Source: Ramlibacter ginsenosidimutans (GTDB taxonomy: Bacteria > Pseudomonadota > Gammaproteobacteria > Burkholderiales > Burkholderiaceae_C). Taken from it: a DNA stretch of 64,000 nt. Shown piece after piece: positions 1 to 7,446 of this stretch. The first letter of the stretch is position 1. Each line of letters begins with the position of its first letter. The notes beneath the pieces were generated by a model. The model worked only from the letters and a program-made list of their open reading frames with translations. It was not told the origin of the DNA and did not search any database. Location of the stretch: positions 83,845 to 147,844 of the forward strand of contig NZ_JAEPWM010000013.1 of assembly GCF_016654015.1 (NCBI RefSeq). Direction: 5' to 3'. The position numbers and the translations under genes are program-made.

Positions 1-61
1 CCACCCACTTGCGGACAGCGTCGCGCAGCTGTTCCTGCTCGTCGGAAAAATTGAAATCCAT
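1..61 (-). CDS. Acyl-CoA dehydrogenase, N-terminal fragment (cut by window edge)
   Basis: Only the first 20 codons lie in the window, starting at the ATG whose complement is at 59-61. They read MDFNFSDEQEQLRDAVRKWV, the typical first helix of the acyl-CoA dehydrogenase N-terminal domain. The start lies 11 nt downstream of the stop of the next acyl-CoA dehydrogenase on the same strand, so the two are probably one operon. Paired dehydrogenase genes of this kind often encode the two chains of a heteromeric enzyme for one acyl-CoA substrate; that role is inference here. The rest of the protein is outside the window. Confidence 0.75.
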   Translation of the reverse strand, partial: MDFNFSDEQEQLRDAVRKWV

Positions 62-72
62 GTTGTGTCTCC

Positions 73-1251
73 TCAGCCCAGGACGGTCTGCGCCACGATG
101 TTGCGCTGCACTTCGTTGGAGCCGCCGTAGATCGTGGTCTTGCGCATGTTGAAGTACGTGGCGGCGAGCGGCGCGAGCGTCGCGGCCCCCACGTAGTCGC
201 CCTGGTAGCCCGCTTCCATCGCCTCGCGAATGAAGGGCAGGGCGTAGGGGCCGGCGGCCAGCATCATCAGCTCCGAATAGCGCTGCTGGATCTCGCTGCC
301 CTTGATCTTGAGCAGGCCGGCGATGTCCAGCGGGTTCTTGCCCGACTTCTCGGCCGACAGCACGCGCAGGACCAGCATCTCCAGCGCCACGATGTCCACT
401 TCGAGCTTGGCGATCTCGTCGCGGAAGCGCTGGTCGGTGTACACGCCTTCGCTGCGCGCGATCCGCTTCAATCTTTCCAGCTCGCGCTTGGCGCGGTTGA
501 CGTCGGCGATATTGGTGCGCTCGTGCGAGAGCAGGTGCTTGGCATAGGTCCAGCCCTTGTTCTCCTCGCCGATCAGGTTCTCCGCGGGGACTTCGACGTT
601 GTCGAAGAACACCTCGTTCACCTCGTGGCCGCCGTCGAGCATGATGATCGGGCGCACCGTCACGCCGGGCGACTTCATGTCGATCAGCAGGAACGAGATG
701 CCGGTCTGCGGCTTGCCCTCGGTGGACGTGCGCACCAGGCAGAAGATCCATTCGCCGTACTGCGCCAGCGTGGTCCAGGTCTTCTGGCCGTTGACGATGT
801 ACTTGTCGCCGCGGCGTTCCGCGCGCGTCTTCAGGGAGGCCAGGTCCGAACCGGAACCGGGCTCGCTGTAGCCCTGGCTCCACCACACCTCGCCGCTGGC
901 GATGCCGGGCAGAAAGCGCTTCTGCTGCTCGGGCGAGCCGAAGGCCATGATGACCGGCGCGACCATCACCGGGCCGAAGGGCACGATGCGCGGCGCGCCG
1001 GCGAGCGCGGCTTCTTCCTCGAACAGGTGCTTCTGCACCGCGGTCCAGCCCGGGCCGCCGAACTGCTTGGGCCAGCCATAACCGAGCCAGCCCTTCTTGC
1101 CGAGGATGCGGGCCCAGCGCTGCATGTCGTCGCGCGTGAGGTGCAGGGCGTTGTGGACTTTGTGCGCGATGTCCTGCGGCAGGTTGGCGCGCACCCAGGC
1201 GCGGACCTCCTCGCGGAACTGCTGTTCTTCAGGGGTGAATGCAAGATCCAT
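73..1251 (-). CDS. Acyl-CoA dehydrogenase family protein
   Basis: 392 residues, full length for an FAD-dependent acyl-CoA dehydrogenase, which introduces the alpha-beta double bond into an acyl-CoA and passes electrons to ETF. The FAD/substrate signature YSEPGSGSD is at about 128-136 and the C-terminal family signature (IYGGSNEVQRNI) at about 373-384. The N-terminal helical domain begins LAFTPEEQQFREEVRAW. It is transcribed just ahead of a second dehydrogenase (1-61), which suggests a two-subunit enzyme for a bulky or unusual acyl chain. The substrate cannot be read from the sequence. The start ATG is followed at once by the conserved N-terminal helix, so no other start fits better. Confidence 0.9.
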   Translation of the reverse strand: MDLAFTPEEQQFREEVRAWVRANLPQDIAHKVHNALHLTRDDMQRWARILGKKGWLGYGWPKQFGGPGWTAVQKHLFEEEAALAGAPRIVPFGPVMVAPVIMAFGSPEQQKRFLPGIASGEVWWSQGYSEPGSGSDLASLKTRAERRGDKYIVNGQKTWTTLAQYGEWIFCLVRTSTEGKPQTGISFLLIDMKSPGVTVRPIIMLDGGHEVNEVFFDNVEVPAENLIGEENKGWTYAKHLLSHERTNIADVNRAKRELERLKRIARSEGVYTDQRFRDEIAKLEVDIVALEMLVLRVLSAEKSGKNPLDIAGLLKIKGSEIQQRYSELMMLAAGPYALPFIREAMEAGYQGDYVGAATLAPLAATYFNMRKTTIYGGSNEVQRNIVAQTVLG

Positions 1252-1277
1252 GGGTGTCTCCGGGAACAGTCGCAGAT

Positions 1278-1961
1278 TTAAGCACGGTCGTTCGGTTCGG
1301 GGTGTCGAGGTGGCGACAAACCCAGTTGGCCGCAGAGGTCCTGCAGCTGTTCGCGCAGGCTCGCCACTTCATTCTCCAGCGCCATGACGCGCGCTTCCAG
1401 CGGGGCCGTGCCGCTCCCCTGGGGCGCGGACGGCGCGGGCTGCGCATACGCCTGTATGTCCACGGGACCGCACAGCAGGTGCGCCCAGCGCGCCTCGCGC
1501 GCACCCGGCGCCCGCGGCAGTTGCACCACCAGCGGGCCGCCACGCTCCTGCGGGCGGTCGCGCATTTCCTCCAGGAAGGCCTCGACCGAGGAGATGTCCG
1601 CGAACCGGTACCAGCGCTCGCTGTGGATGCGCAGTTCACCGGGCGTCTGCGGCCCCCGCAGCATGAGCAAGCCGAGCAGCACGGCGGACTGTTCCGGCAC
1701 GACCAGCGCGCGCTGGAAGTTGTGTTCCCAGCGGTCGACGCGGCTGCCGCGGGCGGTGAAGGCCAGCGAGCGGCGCTTGAGGCCATCGAGCGCTTCCTGC
1801 ACTTCCCCTTCGGTGAGATTGGTGATCGGGTCGCGGCTGCTTTTCTGGTTGCAGCCGGCAACCAGCGCGTTCAGCGTCATCGGGTAGCTGTCGGGAACGG
1901 TTCGCGCCTTCTCCATCAGCGTGCCCAGCACGCGGGCTTCGGCGGGGCTCAGTGGCTCCAT
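1278..1961 (-). CDS. YceH family protein (DUF480)
   Basis: 227 residues from the ATG at 1961. The frame stays open far upstream, but the family begins at this Met: MEPLSPAEARVLGTLMEKARTV is the usual DUF480 N-terminus, followed by TLNALVAGCNQKSSRDP and LTEGEVQEALDGL. The fold known for the family is two winged-helix domains. The C-terminus carries a short coiled coil (ALENEVASLREQLQDL). The molecular function of the family is not established. The gene is divergent from purN; the 141 nt between them hold a decayed copy of the purN 5' end. Confidence 0.88.
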   Translation of the reverse strand: MEPLSPAEARVLGTLMEKARTVPDSYPMTLNALVAGCNQKSSRDPITNLTEGEVQEALDGLKRRSLAFTARGSRVDRWEHNFQRALVVPEQSAVLLGLLMLRGPQTPGELRIHSERWYRFADISSVEAFLEEMRDRPQERGGPLVVQLPRAPGAREARWAHLLCGPVDIQAYAQPAPSAPQGSGTAPLEARVMALENEVASLREQLQDLCGQLGLSPPRHPEPNDRA

Positions 1962-1991
1962 GGGGCCTCCACGGCGATCGTCGCGCTGCGC

Positions 1992-2059
1992 AGGAGGTCC
2001 ATCGGGATCGGGATTTTCGGTCGTCGCTCCAACATGGCCGCCATCGTACGCGCCGCCGC
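1992..2059 (+). repeat. Decayed in-frame duplicate of the purN 5' end
   Basis: This stretch aligns without gaps to the first 68 nt of purN (2103-2170) at an offset of exactly 111 nt, a multiple of three. The last 33 nt (2027-2059 against 2138-2170) differ at two positions; the first 35 nt match at about 20 by hand count. Translated, the relic reads I-G-I-F-G-R-R-SNMAAIVRAAA against I-L-I-S-G-G-G-SNMAAIVRAAA. The original ATG is now AGG at 1992 and the GGGS phosphate-loop residues are lost, so it is not a working start. I read it as a remnant of a tandem duplication. Confidence 0.8.
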
Positions 2060-2102
2060 TCCGCGCGGCCCTGCGCGCGGCACGGGGATAATCGCGCTTC
2101 GC

Positions 2103-2684
2103 ATGAAGAACATCGTCATCCTGATCTCGGGCGGGGGCTCGAACATGGCCGCCATCGTGCGCGCCGCCGCGCGCGAGGACTGGCGGCGGCGCCTCGGCGC
2201 CGAAGTCCGCGCCGTGATCAGCAATCGCGCCGACGCGGGCGGCCTGGCGTTCGCGCGCGAGCAGGGCCTCGCCACCGAGGTCGTGGACCACCGGCCCTTT
2301 GCCGCGCGCGAAGACTTCGACGCGGCGCTGGCCGGCGCGATCGACCGGCACGCGCCCGCGCTGGTGGTGCTGGCCGGCTTCATGCGCATCCTCACGCCGG
2401 GCTTCGTCGCGCGCTATGCGGGCCGGCTGCTGAACATCCATCCTTCGCTGCTGCCCGCCTTCCCCGGCCTGCACACGCACGAACGCGCGATCGCCGAAGG
2501 CTGCCGCTTCGCCGGTGCGACCGTCCACCACGTCACTGCCGAACTGGACCACGGCCCCATCGTCGACCAGGCGGTCGTGCCCATCCTGCCCGGCGACACG
2601 GCGCAGGTGCTCGCCGCCCGCGTGCTGACGCAGGAGCATCGGCTGTATCCGCGCGCCATCGCGCAAGTGCTCGCTAATCTCTGA
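2103..2684 (+). CDS. purN: Phosphoribosylglycinamide formyltransferase (GAR transformylase)
   Basis: 193 residues. It transfers the formyl group of 10-formyl-tetrahydrofolate to GAR, the third step of purine synthesis, in the cytoplasm. The N-terminal phosphate-binding loop is ILISGGGSNM. The catalytic region is LLNIHPSLLPAFPGLHTHER, with the Asn-His pair, and the Asp of VHHVTAELDHGPIVDQ follows. The frame is open upstream, but ATG 2103 gives the family N-terminus MKNIVILISGGGSNM. The stop is 2 nt from the next start, so it is cotranscribed with the RNA methyltransferase gene. Confidence 0.95.
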   Translation: MKNIVILISGGGSNMAAIVRAAAREDWRRRLGAEVRAVISNRADAGGLAFAREQGLATEVVDHRPFAAREDFDAALAGAIDRHAPALVVLAGFMRILTPGFVARYAGRLLNIHPSLLPAFPGLHTHERAIAEGCRFAGATVHHVTAELDHGPIVDQAVVPILPGDTAQVLAARVLTQEHRLYPRAIAQVLANL

Positions 2685-2686
2685 CC

Positions 2687-3955
2687 ATGCATCCCAAGGC
2701 CTTGCTGGACGCCTGCGCCGACCTCGTCGCGCAGGTGCTCCGATTCGAACACCCCGCCGACGCGGTCGTGTCGCGCTATTTCCGCGAGCATCGCTCGCTC
2801 GGCCCGCGCGAGCGCGCGACGCTGGCGGAGACCGCGTACGCGGTGCTGCGGCGCAAGCTGCTGTTCGAGCACCTGGCCGGCTCGGGCAGCGGCCCGCGCG
2901 AGCGGCGCCTGGCTATCCTGGGCTTCGCCGGGCCGCGCGACTTCCTCAAGTCCGCCTTGAGCGAGCCCGAGAAGGCCTGGCTCGATCACTGCGATGGCAT
3001 CGATCCCGCGAGCCTGTCGGAGCGGCACCGCCACAACCTGCCGGAGTGGCTCGCCGAACCGCTGAAGGCGCAGCTCGGGGACGACTTCTGGCCGCTGGTG
3101 GAGGCATTGAACGAGCCCGCGCCGCTGGACCTGCGCGTGAACATGCTCACGGACAAGCGCGAGGACGTGCGCCAGGAACTGAAGCTCGCCGGCATCGACG
3201 CCCGACCGACGCCGTACTCGCCCTGGGGGCTGCGCGTGCAGGACAAGCCCGCGCTCACCCGGGTCGATGCCTTCGCGCGCGGCGCGATCGAGGTGCAGGA
3301 CGAGGGCTCGCAACTGCTCGCGCTGCTGACCGATGCGCGGCGCGGGCAGATGGTCGTGGATTTCTGCGCAGGCGCCGGCGGCAAGACCCTGGCGCTGGGG
3401 GCCGCGATGCGCAACACCGGCCGGCTCTATGCCTTCGACGTGTCGGCGCACCGGCTGGAGAAGCTGAAGCCGCGGCTCGCGCGCAGCAAGCTCTCCAACG
3501 TGCATCCTGCGGCCATCGCGCACGAGCGCGACGATCGCATCAAGCGCCTGGCCGGCAAGATCGACCGCGTGATCGTGGACGCGCCTTGCTCGGGGCTGGG
3601 CACCTTGCGGCGCAACCCGGACCTGAAGTGGCGCCAGTCGCCCCAGTCTTTGGCGGAACTGACGGCCAAGCAGGCCGCCATCCTGGAAAGCGCCGCAAGG
3701 TTGCTGAAAGCGGGAGGGCGCATCGTCTATGCCACCTGCAGCCTGCTGCGCGCGGAAAACGAGGACATCGCAGCGGCTTTCACCGCTGGCCATCCCGGTT
3801 TCCGCCGCCTGCAGGTGCGCGAACTGCTGGAAGCGGCCAAGGTCCCCGACGCGGCCAGCCTCTGCAGTGCGGACGGCCAGGACCTGCGCCTGTGGCCCCA
3901 GAGGCATGGAACCGACGGTTTTTATGCCGCGGCGTGGGAAAAAGTCCAGTCGTGA
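2687..3955 (+). CDS. RsmB/NOP-type class I SAM-dependent RNA m5C methyltransferase
   Basis: 422 residues. An N-terminal NusB-like helical domain (about 1-130) is followed by an m5C methyltransferase domain. The SAM motif is VDFCAGAGGKTLALG at about 224-238. The two family cysteines are C301 in DAPCSGLGTLRRNP and C351 in YATCSLLRAEN; in this family one is the nucleophile and the other aids release. The target is a cytosine in rRNA. Burkholderiales usually carry both a true rsmB near fmt/def and this purN-linked paralogue, so I leave the symbol blank. It is translationally close to purN (2-nt gap). Confidence 0.88.
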   Translation: MHPKALLDACADLVAQVLRFEHPADAVVSRYFREHRSLGPRERATLAETAYAVLRRKLLFEHLAGSGSGPRERRLAILGFAGPRDFLKSALSEPEKAWLDHCDGIDPASLSERHRHNLPEWLAEPLKAQLGDDFWPLVEALNEPAPLDLRVNMLTDKREDVRQELKLAGIDARPTPYSPWGLRVQDKPALTRVDAFARGAIEVQDEGSQLLALLTDARRGQMVVDFCAGAGGKTLALGAAMRNTGRLYAFDVSAHRLEKLKPRLARSKLSNVHPAAIAHERDDRIKRLAGKIDRVIVDAPCSGLGTLRRNPDLKWRQSPQSLAELTAKQAAILESAARLLKAGGRIVYATCSLLRAENEDIAAAFTAGHPGFRRLQVRELLEAAKVPDAASLCSADGQDLRLWPQRHGTDGFYAAAWEKVQS

Positions 3956-4021
3956 CAAGAACCTAGGCGAAAAAAAGGGCAGCGCGACTGAACCCCGGCC
4001 CTTAAAATCCCTCCAACTGCT

Positions 4022-4047
4022 GCGCGCGGGGTTTTCTGCGCGCTTTT
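4022..4047 (+). terminator. Possible terminator between the methyltransferase and desaturase genes
   Basis: A 6-bp GCGCGC stem (4022-4027 with 4038-4043), a 10-nt loop and a run of four T. The stem is short and the T run weak. It sits in the 120-nt gap between two genes on the same strand and could equally be a leader hairpin of the desaturase mRNA. Confidence 0.3.
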
Positions 4048-4075
4048 GACTTACTGAGAGAGAGAACACCCACCC

Positions 4076-5290
4076 ATGTTGCTTCCCGACTGGGCCGTCC
4101 TGAACGCGGCGATCGATTGGCTCGGCCACGGCCTGTGGGATCTGTCCTGGTGGCAGATCGTGCTGTACACGCTGGTGACGACCCACCTCACCATCGCCGG
4201 CGTCACCATCTTCCTGCACCGCGCCCAGGCGCACCGGGCGATGGACCTGCACGCGATCCCGTCGCACTTCTTCCGCTTCTGGCTCTGGCTCGGCACGGGC
4301 ATGGTCACGAAGGAGTGGGTGGCCATCCACCGCAAGCACCATGCGAAGTGCGAGACCGTCGACGATCCGCACAGCCCGCAGACCCGCGGCATCGACACCG
4401 TGCTGTGGCGCGGCGCCGAGCTGTATCGCGCGGAAGCGAAGAACCAGGAAACCATCGCCAAGTTCGGCCATGGGACGCCGAACGACTGGATCGAGCGCAA
4501 CCTCTACACCCGCTACAGCTGGCAGGGCGTGGGCCTGATGCTGATCCTGAACCTCGCCCTGTTCGGCGCGGCTGGCGCGGCCGTGTGGGCCGTGCAGATG
4601 CTGTGGATTCCCATCACCGCCGCCGGCATCATCAACGGCATCGGCCACTACTGGGGCTACCGCAACTTCGAGGCGCCGGACGCCAGCACGAACATCTCGC
4701 CCTGGGGCCTGATCATCGGCGGCGAGGAACTGCACAACAACCACCACACCTATCCGACCTCCGCGAAGTTCTCGGTCAAGCCGTACGAGTTCGACTTGGG
4801 CTGGTTCTACATCAGCCTCATGAGCAAGATCGGCTGGGCCACCGTGAAGAAGGTGCCGCCCAAGCTGCGCCTCGGCACGATCCGGCCGGTGGCCGACGAG
4901 AAGACGCTCGAAGCCGTCATCGCCAACCGCTACGAGGTCATGGCCGGTTATGCCCGTGAACTGAAGCGCGCGTGCAAGGCGGAGATCGGCGTGCTGAAGG
5001 CCAAGGGCGAGGACCTGGGCATGCTCAAGGCCGCCAAGCGCTGGCTGCACCGCGATGCGGACAAGGTGCCCGCTGCAGCCCGCACGCAACTCGCGCAAGT
5101 GCGCGCCGAGCACCCCGTGCTGGACAAGATGGTGAGCATGCGCGAGGAACTGCGCCAGATGTGGCTCAACACGAACCAGTCGCGCGAGCAGCTCACCGCC
5201 GACCTGCAGGCCTGGTGCCGCCGCGCCGAGGAAAGCGGGATCGAGGCGCTGCGCCAGTTCTCGCTGAAGCTGCGCGCCGTGCATACCTGA
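4076..5290 (+). CDS. Membrane fatty-acid desaturase (acyl-CoA delta-9 type)
   Basis: 404 residues. The three histidine boxes of the membrane di-iron desaturases are present: HRAQAH at 48-53, HRKHH at 85-89 and HNNHH at 220-224, with hydrophobic segments at about 22-46, 62-80, 150-172 and 175-195. These enzymes introduce a double bond into membrane acyl chains using O2 and an electron donor. The body matches the 1.14.19-type desaturases of Burkholderiales. About 150 C-terminal residues form a charged helical extension beyond the catalytic core, whose function is unknown. It follows a 120-nt gap, with the purine-rich GAGAGAGA just before the ATG as ribosome binding site, and is closed by a strong terminator. 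Confidence 0.88.
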   Translation: MLLPDWAVLNAAIDWLGHGLWDLSWWQIVLYTLVTTHLTIAGVTIFLHRAQAHRAMDLHAIPSHFFRFWLWLGTGMVTKEWVAIHRKHHAKCETVDDPHSPQTRGIDTVLWRGAELYRAEAKNQETIAKFGHGTPNDWIERNLYTRYSWQGVGLMLILNLALFGAAGAAVWAVQMLWIPITAAGIINGIGHYWGYRNFEAPDASTNISPWGLIIGGEELHNNHHTYPTSAKFSVKPYEFDLGWFYISLMSKIGWATVKKVPPKLRLGTIRPVADEKTLEAVIANRYEVMAGYARELKRACKAEIGVLKAKGEDLGMLKAAKRWLHRDADKVPAAARTQLAQVRAEHPVLDKMVSMREELRQMWLNTNQSREQLTADLQAWCRRAEESGIEALRQFSLKLRAVHT

Positions 5291-5308
5291 GCGCGCTGCG
5301 GCTCAGAG

Positions 5309-5343
5309 ACAAAAGGCCCCTGACGAGGCCTTTTGTTTTTTTT
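5309..5343 (+). terminator. Rho-independent terminator of the desaturase gene
   Basis: A perfect 10-bp stem ACAAAAGGCC/GGCCTTTTGT with an 8-nt loop, followed by a run of eight or more T, 18 nt after the desaturase stop codon. This is the clearest intrinsic terminator in the window. Confidence 0.9.
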
Positions 5344-5355
5344 GGGACAGGGCCT

Positions 5356-5443
5356 CGTAGGCTGGCGGTGAGCGAAGCGAACCCCAGCGATCCAGCGTAG
5401 CGCAGCGAGCTGGGGTTCGCCTGCGGCTCACCACCAGCCTACG
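5356..5443. repeat. REP-like palindromic element
   Basis: Two arms pair with each other: 5356-5388 (begins CGTAGGCTGG, ends ACCCCAGC) and 5409-5443 (begins GCTGGGGT, ends CCAGCCTACG). A 20-nt centre holds GCGTAGCGCAGCG. The GTAGGCTGG...GCGAAGCGAACCCCAGC pattern resembles REP-type extragenic palindromes that recur between genes in many proteobacteria. It lies between the desaturase terminator and a convergent gene, the usual place for such elements. Only one copy is seen in this window. Confidence 0.7.
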
Positions 5444-5504
5444 AATCCTTGATCGGTCCCGTCCGCCCCTCGGCGGGGAAGCGCAGGACCGGCCTCGCCG
5501 CCGC

Positions 5505-6014
5505 TCAATGCTTGAGGTTCTCCGGCACCTTGCCGCCGTTTTCCTCCAGCTTGACCATCACCTCCTTGTGCAGCCAGATGTTCATGGCGGCGCTGTCGTT
5601 CTTGTCGCCGCGATAGCCGAGCTCGTCCGCCAGCTCCTTGCGCTCCTGCAAGGTGCTGTCCATGCCGACCAGTTTCATGAGGTCGACGATCGAGGTGCGC
5701 CAGTTCAGCTTGTTCGGGTTGCGCGCGGCCAGGCCGTCCAGCACCTGCTCGATGTCCACGCGCTCCATCGTGGCTGTTCCCGCGCCGGCGGCGGCCTGCT
5801 GCGGCTGCATGCCCTGCGCTTGCGGCTGCGGGGCCGCAGGCTGCGTCTGTGCGGACTGCGCGCTTGCGGGTTGCGCCGTTGCAGCTTGCGTCGGCGCGGC
5901 GGGCCTGGCGGGCTGCGCCGCTGCAGGGCTTGCGGCGGCAGGTGATGCGGCCGGCGCCTGGCTGGCGCTTGCGTGCGGCAGGAGGCGGCTGAAGATGGTT
6001 CCTAGGATGCTCAT
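5505..6014 (-). CDS. DUF3597 family protein
   Basis: 169 residues from ATG 6014 (MSILGTIFSRLLP). After a short N-terminal hydrophobic stretch there is a low-complexity linker of about 60 residues rich in Ala, Gln and Pro. The C-terminal half is the conserved DUF3597 domain: ERVDIEQVLDGLAARN, LNWRTSIVDLMKLVGMD, ERKELADELGY, and the ending AAMNIWLHKEVM...NGGKVPENL. The function of the family is unknown. The linker length probably varies by slippage. It is transcribed towards the REP-like palindrome. Confidence 0.85.
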   Translation of the reverse strand: MSILGTIFSRLLPHASASQAPAASPAAASPAAAQPARPAAPTQAATAQPASAQSAQTQPAAPQPQAQGMQPQQAAAGAGTATMERVDIEQVLDGLAARNPNKLNWRTSIVDLMKLVGMDSTLQERKELADELGYRGDKNDSAAMNIWLHKEVMVKLEENGGKVPENLKH

Positions 6015-6175
6015 TCGTGTTCTCCGTGGCAGGGCGGACATCGCCTGCGGCCATGATGGGAGAAGGACTGCGGCGGAACTTGTGGGACGCCGGCGGCGGG
6101 TGCTGAGGCCTTGTCCGACGCGAAGGGACGCAGGTCGGAATACCGGGCGCTGCACGCTCGCGGCAGCATGCGCCC

Positions 6176-6673
6176 ATGGACGCAATGCTGTGGTTGTTCG
6201 GCGAAGGCCGCGAACTCAGCTCATGGCAGATGGCCGCGCGCGGCGTCGCGATGTTCTTCGTGCTGCTCGTGCTGATCCGAGTATCCGGCCGCCGCTCCTT
6301 CGGGCAGGGCAACGCCTTCGATGCCGCGCTCACGGTGATGCTGGGAGCGATCCTCAGCCGCTCCGTCGTGGGCGTGTCGCCGTTCTGGCCCACGGTGTGT
6401 GCAGGTACCGCAGTGGCCGTGCTGCACCGGCTCGTGGGACTGGCGAGCGTGCTCTGGCCGGCCTTCGACCGTCTCGTCAGCGGCCGCAATCGCGAACTGC
6501 TGCGCGACGGCCGTCCCGACCGCTCGGCGCTGCGCAAGGGCCTGATCACGGATTGCGACCTCACGGATGCGGTGCGGCAGAAGACCGGCCGCGAGGACTG
6601 GGCGGGCGTGCACCGCGCGGTGCTGGAGCGCGACGGAAGCATCACCGTCGTGCCGAAGGAGGAACGGAAATGA
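6176..6673 (+). CDS. DUF421 family membrane protein (YetF-like)
   Basis: 165 residues. Three hydrophobic segments (about 20-37, 50-66, 72-95) precede a small cytoplasmic domain. The family motif is IRVSGRRSFGQGNAFDAAL near residues 38-57, and the C-terminal part (GRNRELLRDGRP...GLITDCDLTDAVRQ) is the YetF domain. The family is widespread and uncharacterised; links to spore and stress physiology come only from Bacillus. It is shorter than the usual 220 residues of YetF proteins but similar to many proteobacterial members. Its stop codon TGA overlaps the base of the following terminator hairpin. Confidence 0.82.
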   Translation: MDAMLWLFGEGRELSSWQMAARGVAMFFVLLVLIRVSGRRSFGQGNAFDAALTVMLGAILSRSVVGVSPFWPTVCAGTAVAVLHRLVGLASVLWPAFDRLVSGRNRELLRDGRPDRSALRKGLITDCDLTDAVRQKTGREDWAGVHRAVLERDGSITVVPKEERK

Positions 6674-6700
6674 AAAAGCCCCGCGCGGCGGGGCTTTTTC
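6672..6700. terminator. Bidirectional terminator between DUF421 gene and rpmG
   Basis: A perfect 12-bp stem GAAAAAGCCCCG / CGGGGCTTTTTC with a 5-nt loop. It has A-tract and T-tract on opposite sides, so it can terminate both the rightward DUF421 gene and the leftward rpmBG operon. The stem begins inside the DUF421 stop codon. Confidence 0.88.
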
Positions 6701-6750
6701 GAACCCGCTGGTGCGGGGTCGAAATGGCGGGGCGCCAGGGGCGCCCGTCG

Positions 6751-6921
6751 TCACTTCAGCTTGGTCTCTTTGTACTCGACGTGCTTGCGCGCCTTCGGGT
6801 CGAACTTCATGATCGACATCTTCTCGGGCATCGTCTTCTTGTTCTTGCTCGTGGTGTAGAAGTGGCCGGTGCCCGCAGTGGACTCCAGCTTGATCTTCTC
6901 GCGGCCGCCTTTGCTTGCCAT
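6751..6921 (-). CDS. rpmG: 50S ribosomal protein L33
   Basis: 56 residues from ATG 6921. The sequence MASKGGREKIKLESTAGTGH, then FYTTSKNKK and MKFDPKARKHVEYKETKLK, is a typical L33 of the zinc-free type, with no CxxC pairs. The frame is open upstream but the family starts at this Met. It lies 17 nt downstream of rpmB, the usual rpmB-rpmG operon. Confidence 0.97.
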   Translation of the reverse strand: MASKGGREKIKLESTAGTGHFYTTSKNKKTMPEKMSIMKFDPKARKHVEYKETKLK

Positions 6922-6938
6922 GGTTCGTGCTCCTTGGG

Positions 6939-7172
6939 TTAGGCCTGGCCGCGGGCGCGCATGTCCGCCAGCACAGCGTCGATACCGTTCTTGTCGATCA
7001 GGCGCACCGCGGCGTTGGTAACGCGCAGGCGAACCCAGCGGTTCTCGCTTTCGATCCAGAAACGGCGATATTGCAGGTTCGGCAGGAACCGGCGCTTGGT
7101 CTTGTTGTTGGCGTGGGAGACGTTGTTCCCCACCATCGGGCCCTTGCCCGTCACGTCGCAGACGCGTGCCAT
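6939..7172 (-). CDS. rpmB: 50S ribosomal protein L28
   Basis: 77 residues from ATG 7172 (MARVCDVTGKGPMVGNNVSH), the normal length in betaproteobacteria. A Met four codons upstream is possible but the family begins with MARVC. Core motifs are ANNKTKRRFLPNLQ and the C-terminal IDKNGIDAVLADMRARG. It is first gene of the rpmB-rpmG operon, ending in the bidirectional terminator at 6672-6700. Confidence 0.97.
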   Translation of the reverse strand: MARVCDVTGKGPMVGNNVSHANNKTKRRFLPNLQYRRFWIESENRWVRLRVTNAAVRLIDKNGIDAVLADMRARGQA

Positions 7173-7313
7173 CTGACTCTCCATGTCCGCCCGTCACTCC
7201 CGTGAGGGGCTCACCTCGCCCTGACGGGGGCGGTAACCGGCCGGATTCCGGCGAAGCCCGCGATTATAGCGGCTCCCGGAATCGCCCGCTTCCGGCGCTC
7301 GGAAAGCGGACAT

Positions 7314-7422
7314 CCGGACGCAGAGGACGCAAAGGTTACGCAGAAGGCGCAAAAGAAGGCATGAAAACCTTTCAAGGTTTTTTCTGCGTCCTCTGCGTAC
7401 CCTCTGCGCCCTCTGCGTCCGG
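7314..7422. repeat. Palindromic repeat family, copy A
   Basis: A 109-nt near-palindrome between the rpmB promoter side and the 3' end of trxB. Left arm starts CCGGACGCAGAGGACGCAAA; the right arm, read on the other strand, starts CCGGACGCAGAGGGCGCAGA. Each arm contains repeated GCAGAGG(A/G)CGCA units about 12 nt apart. Copies B (9239-9375) and C (56978-57096) share the terminal CCGGACGCAG and the internal units. No gene is inside. The element type is not named here; it behaves as a dispersed, non-coding inverted repeat. Confidence 0.85.
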
Positions 7423-7446
7423 TTGTTGGTAGTGGGGCCCCGCCTT

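Noticed and set aside
1239..2102. Upstream extension of the purN frame
   Set aside because: The extension crosses the yceH gene on the other strand and the decayed duplicate; the family N-terminus begins at ATG 2103.
7314..7422. Possible CRISPR-like array from the regularly spaced GCAGAGG units
   Set aside because: Units are about 12 nt apart without unique spacers and are mirrored on the other strand, so it is a palindrome, not an array.
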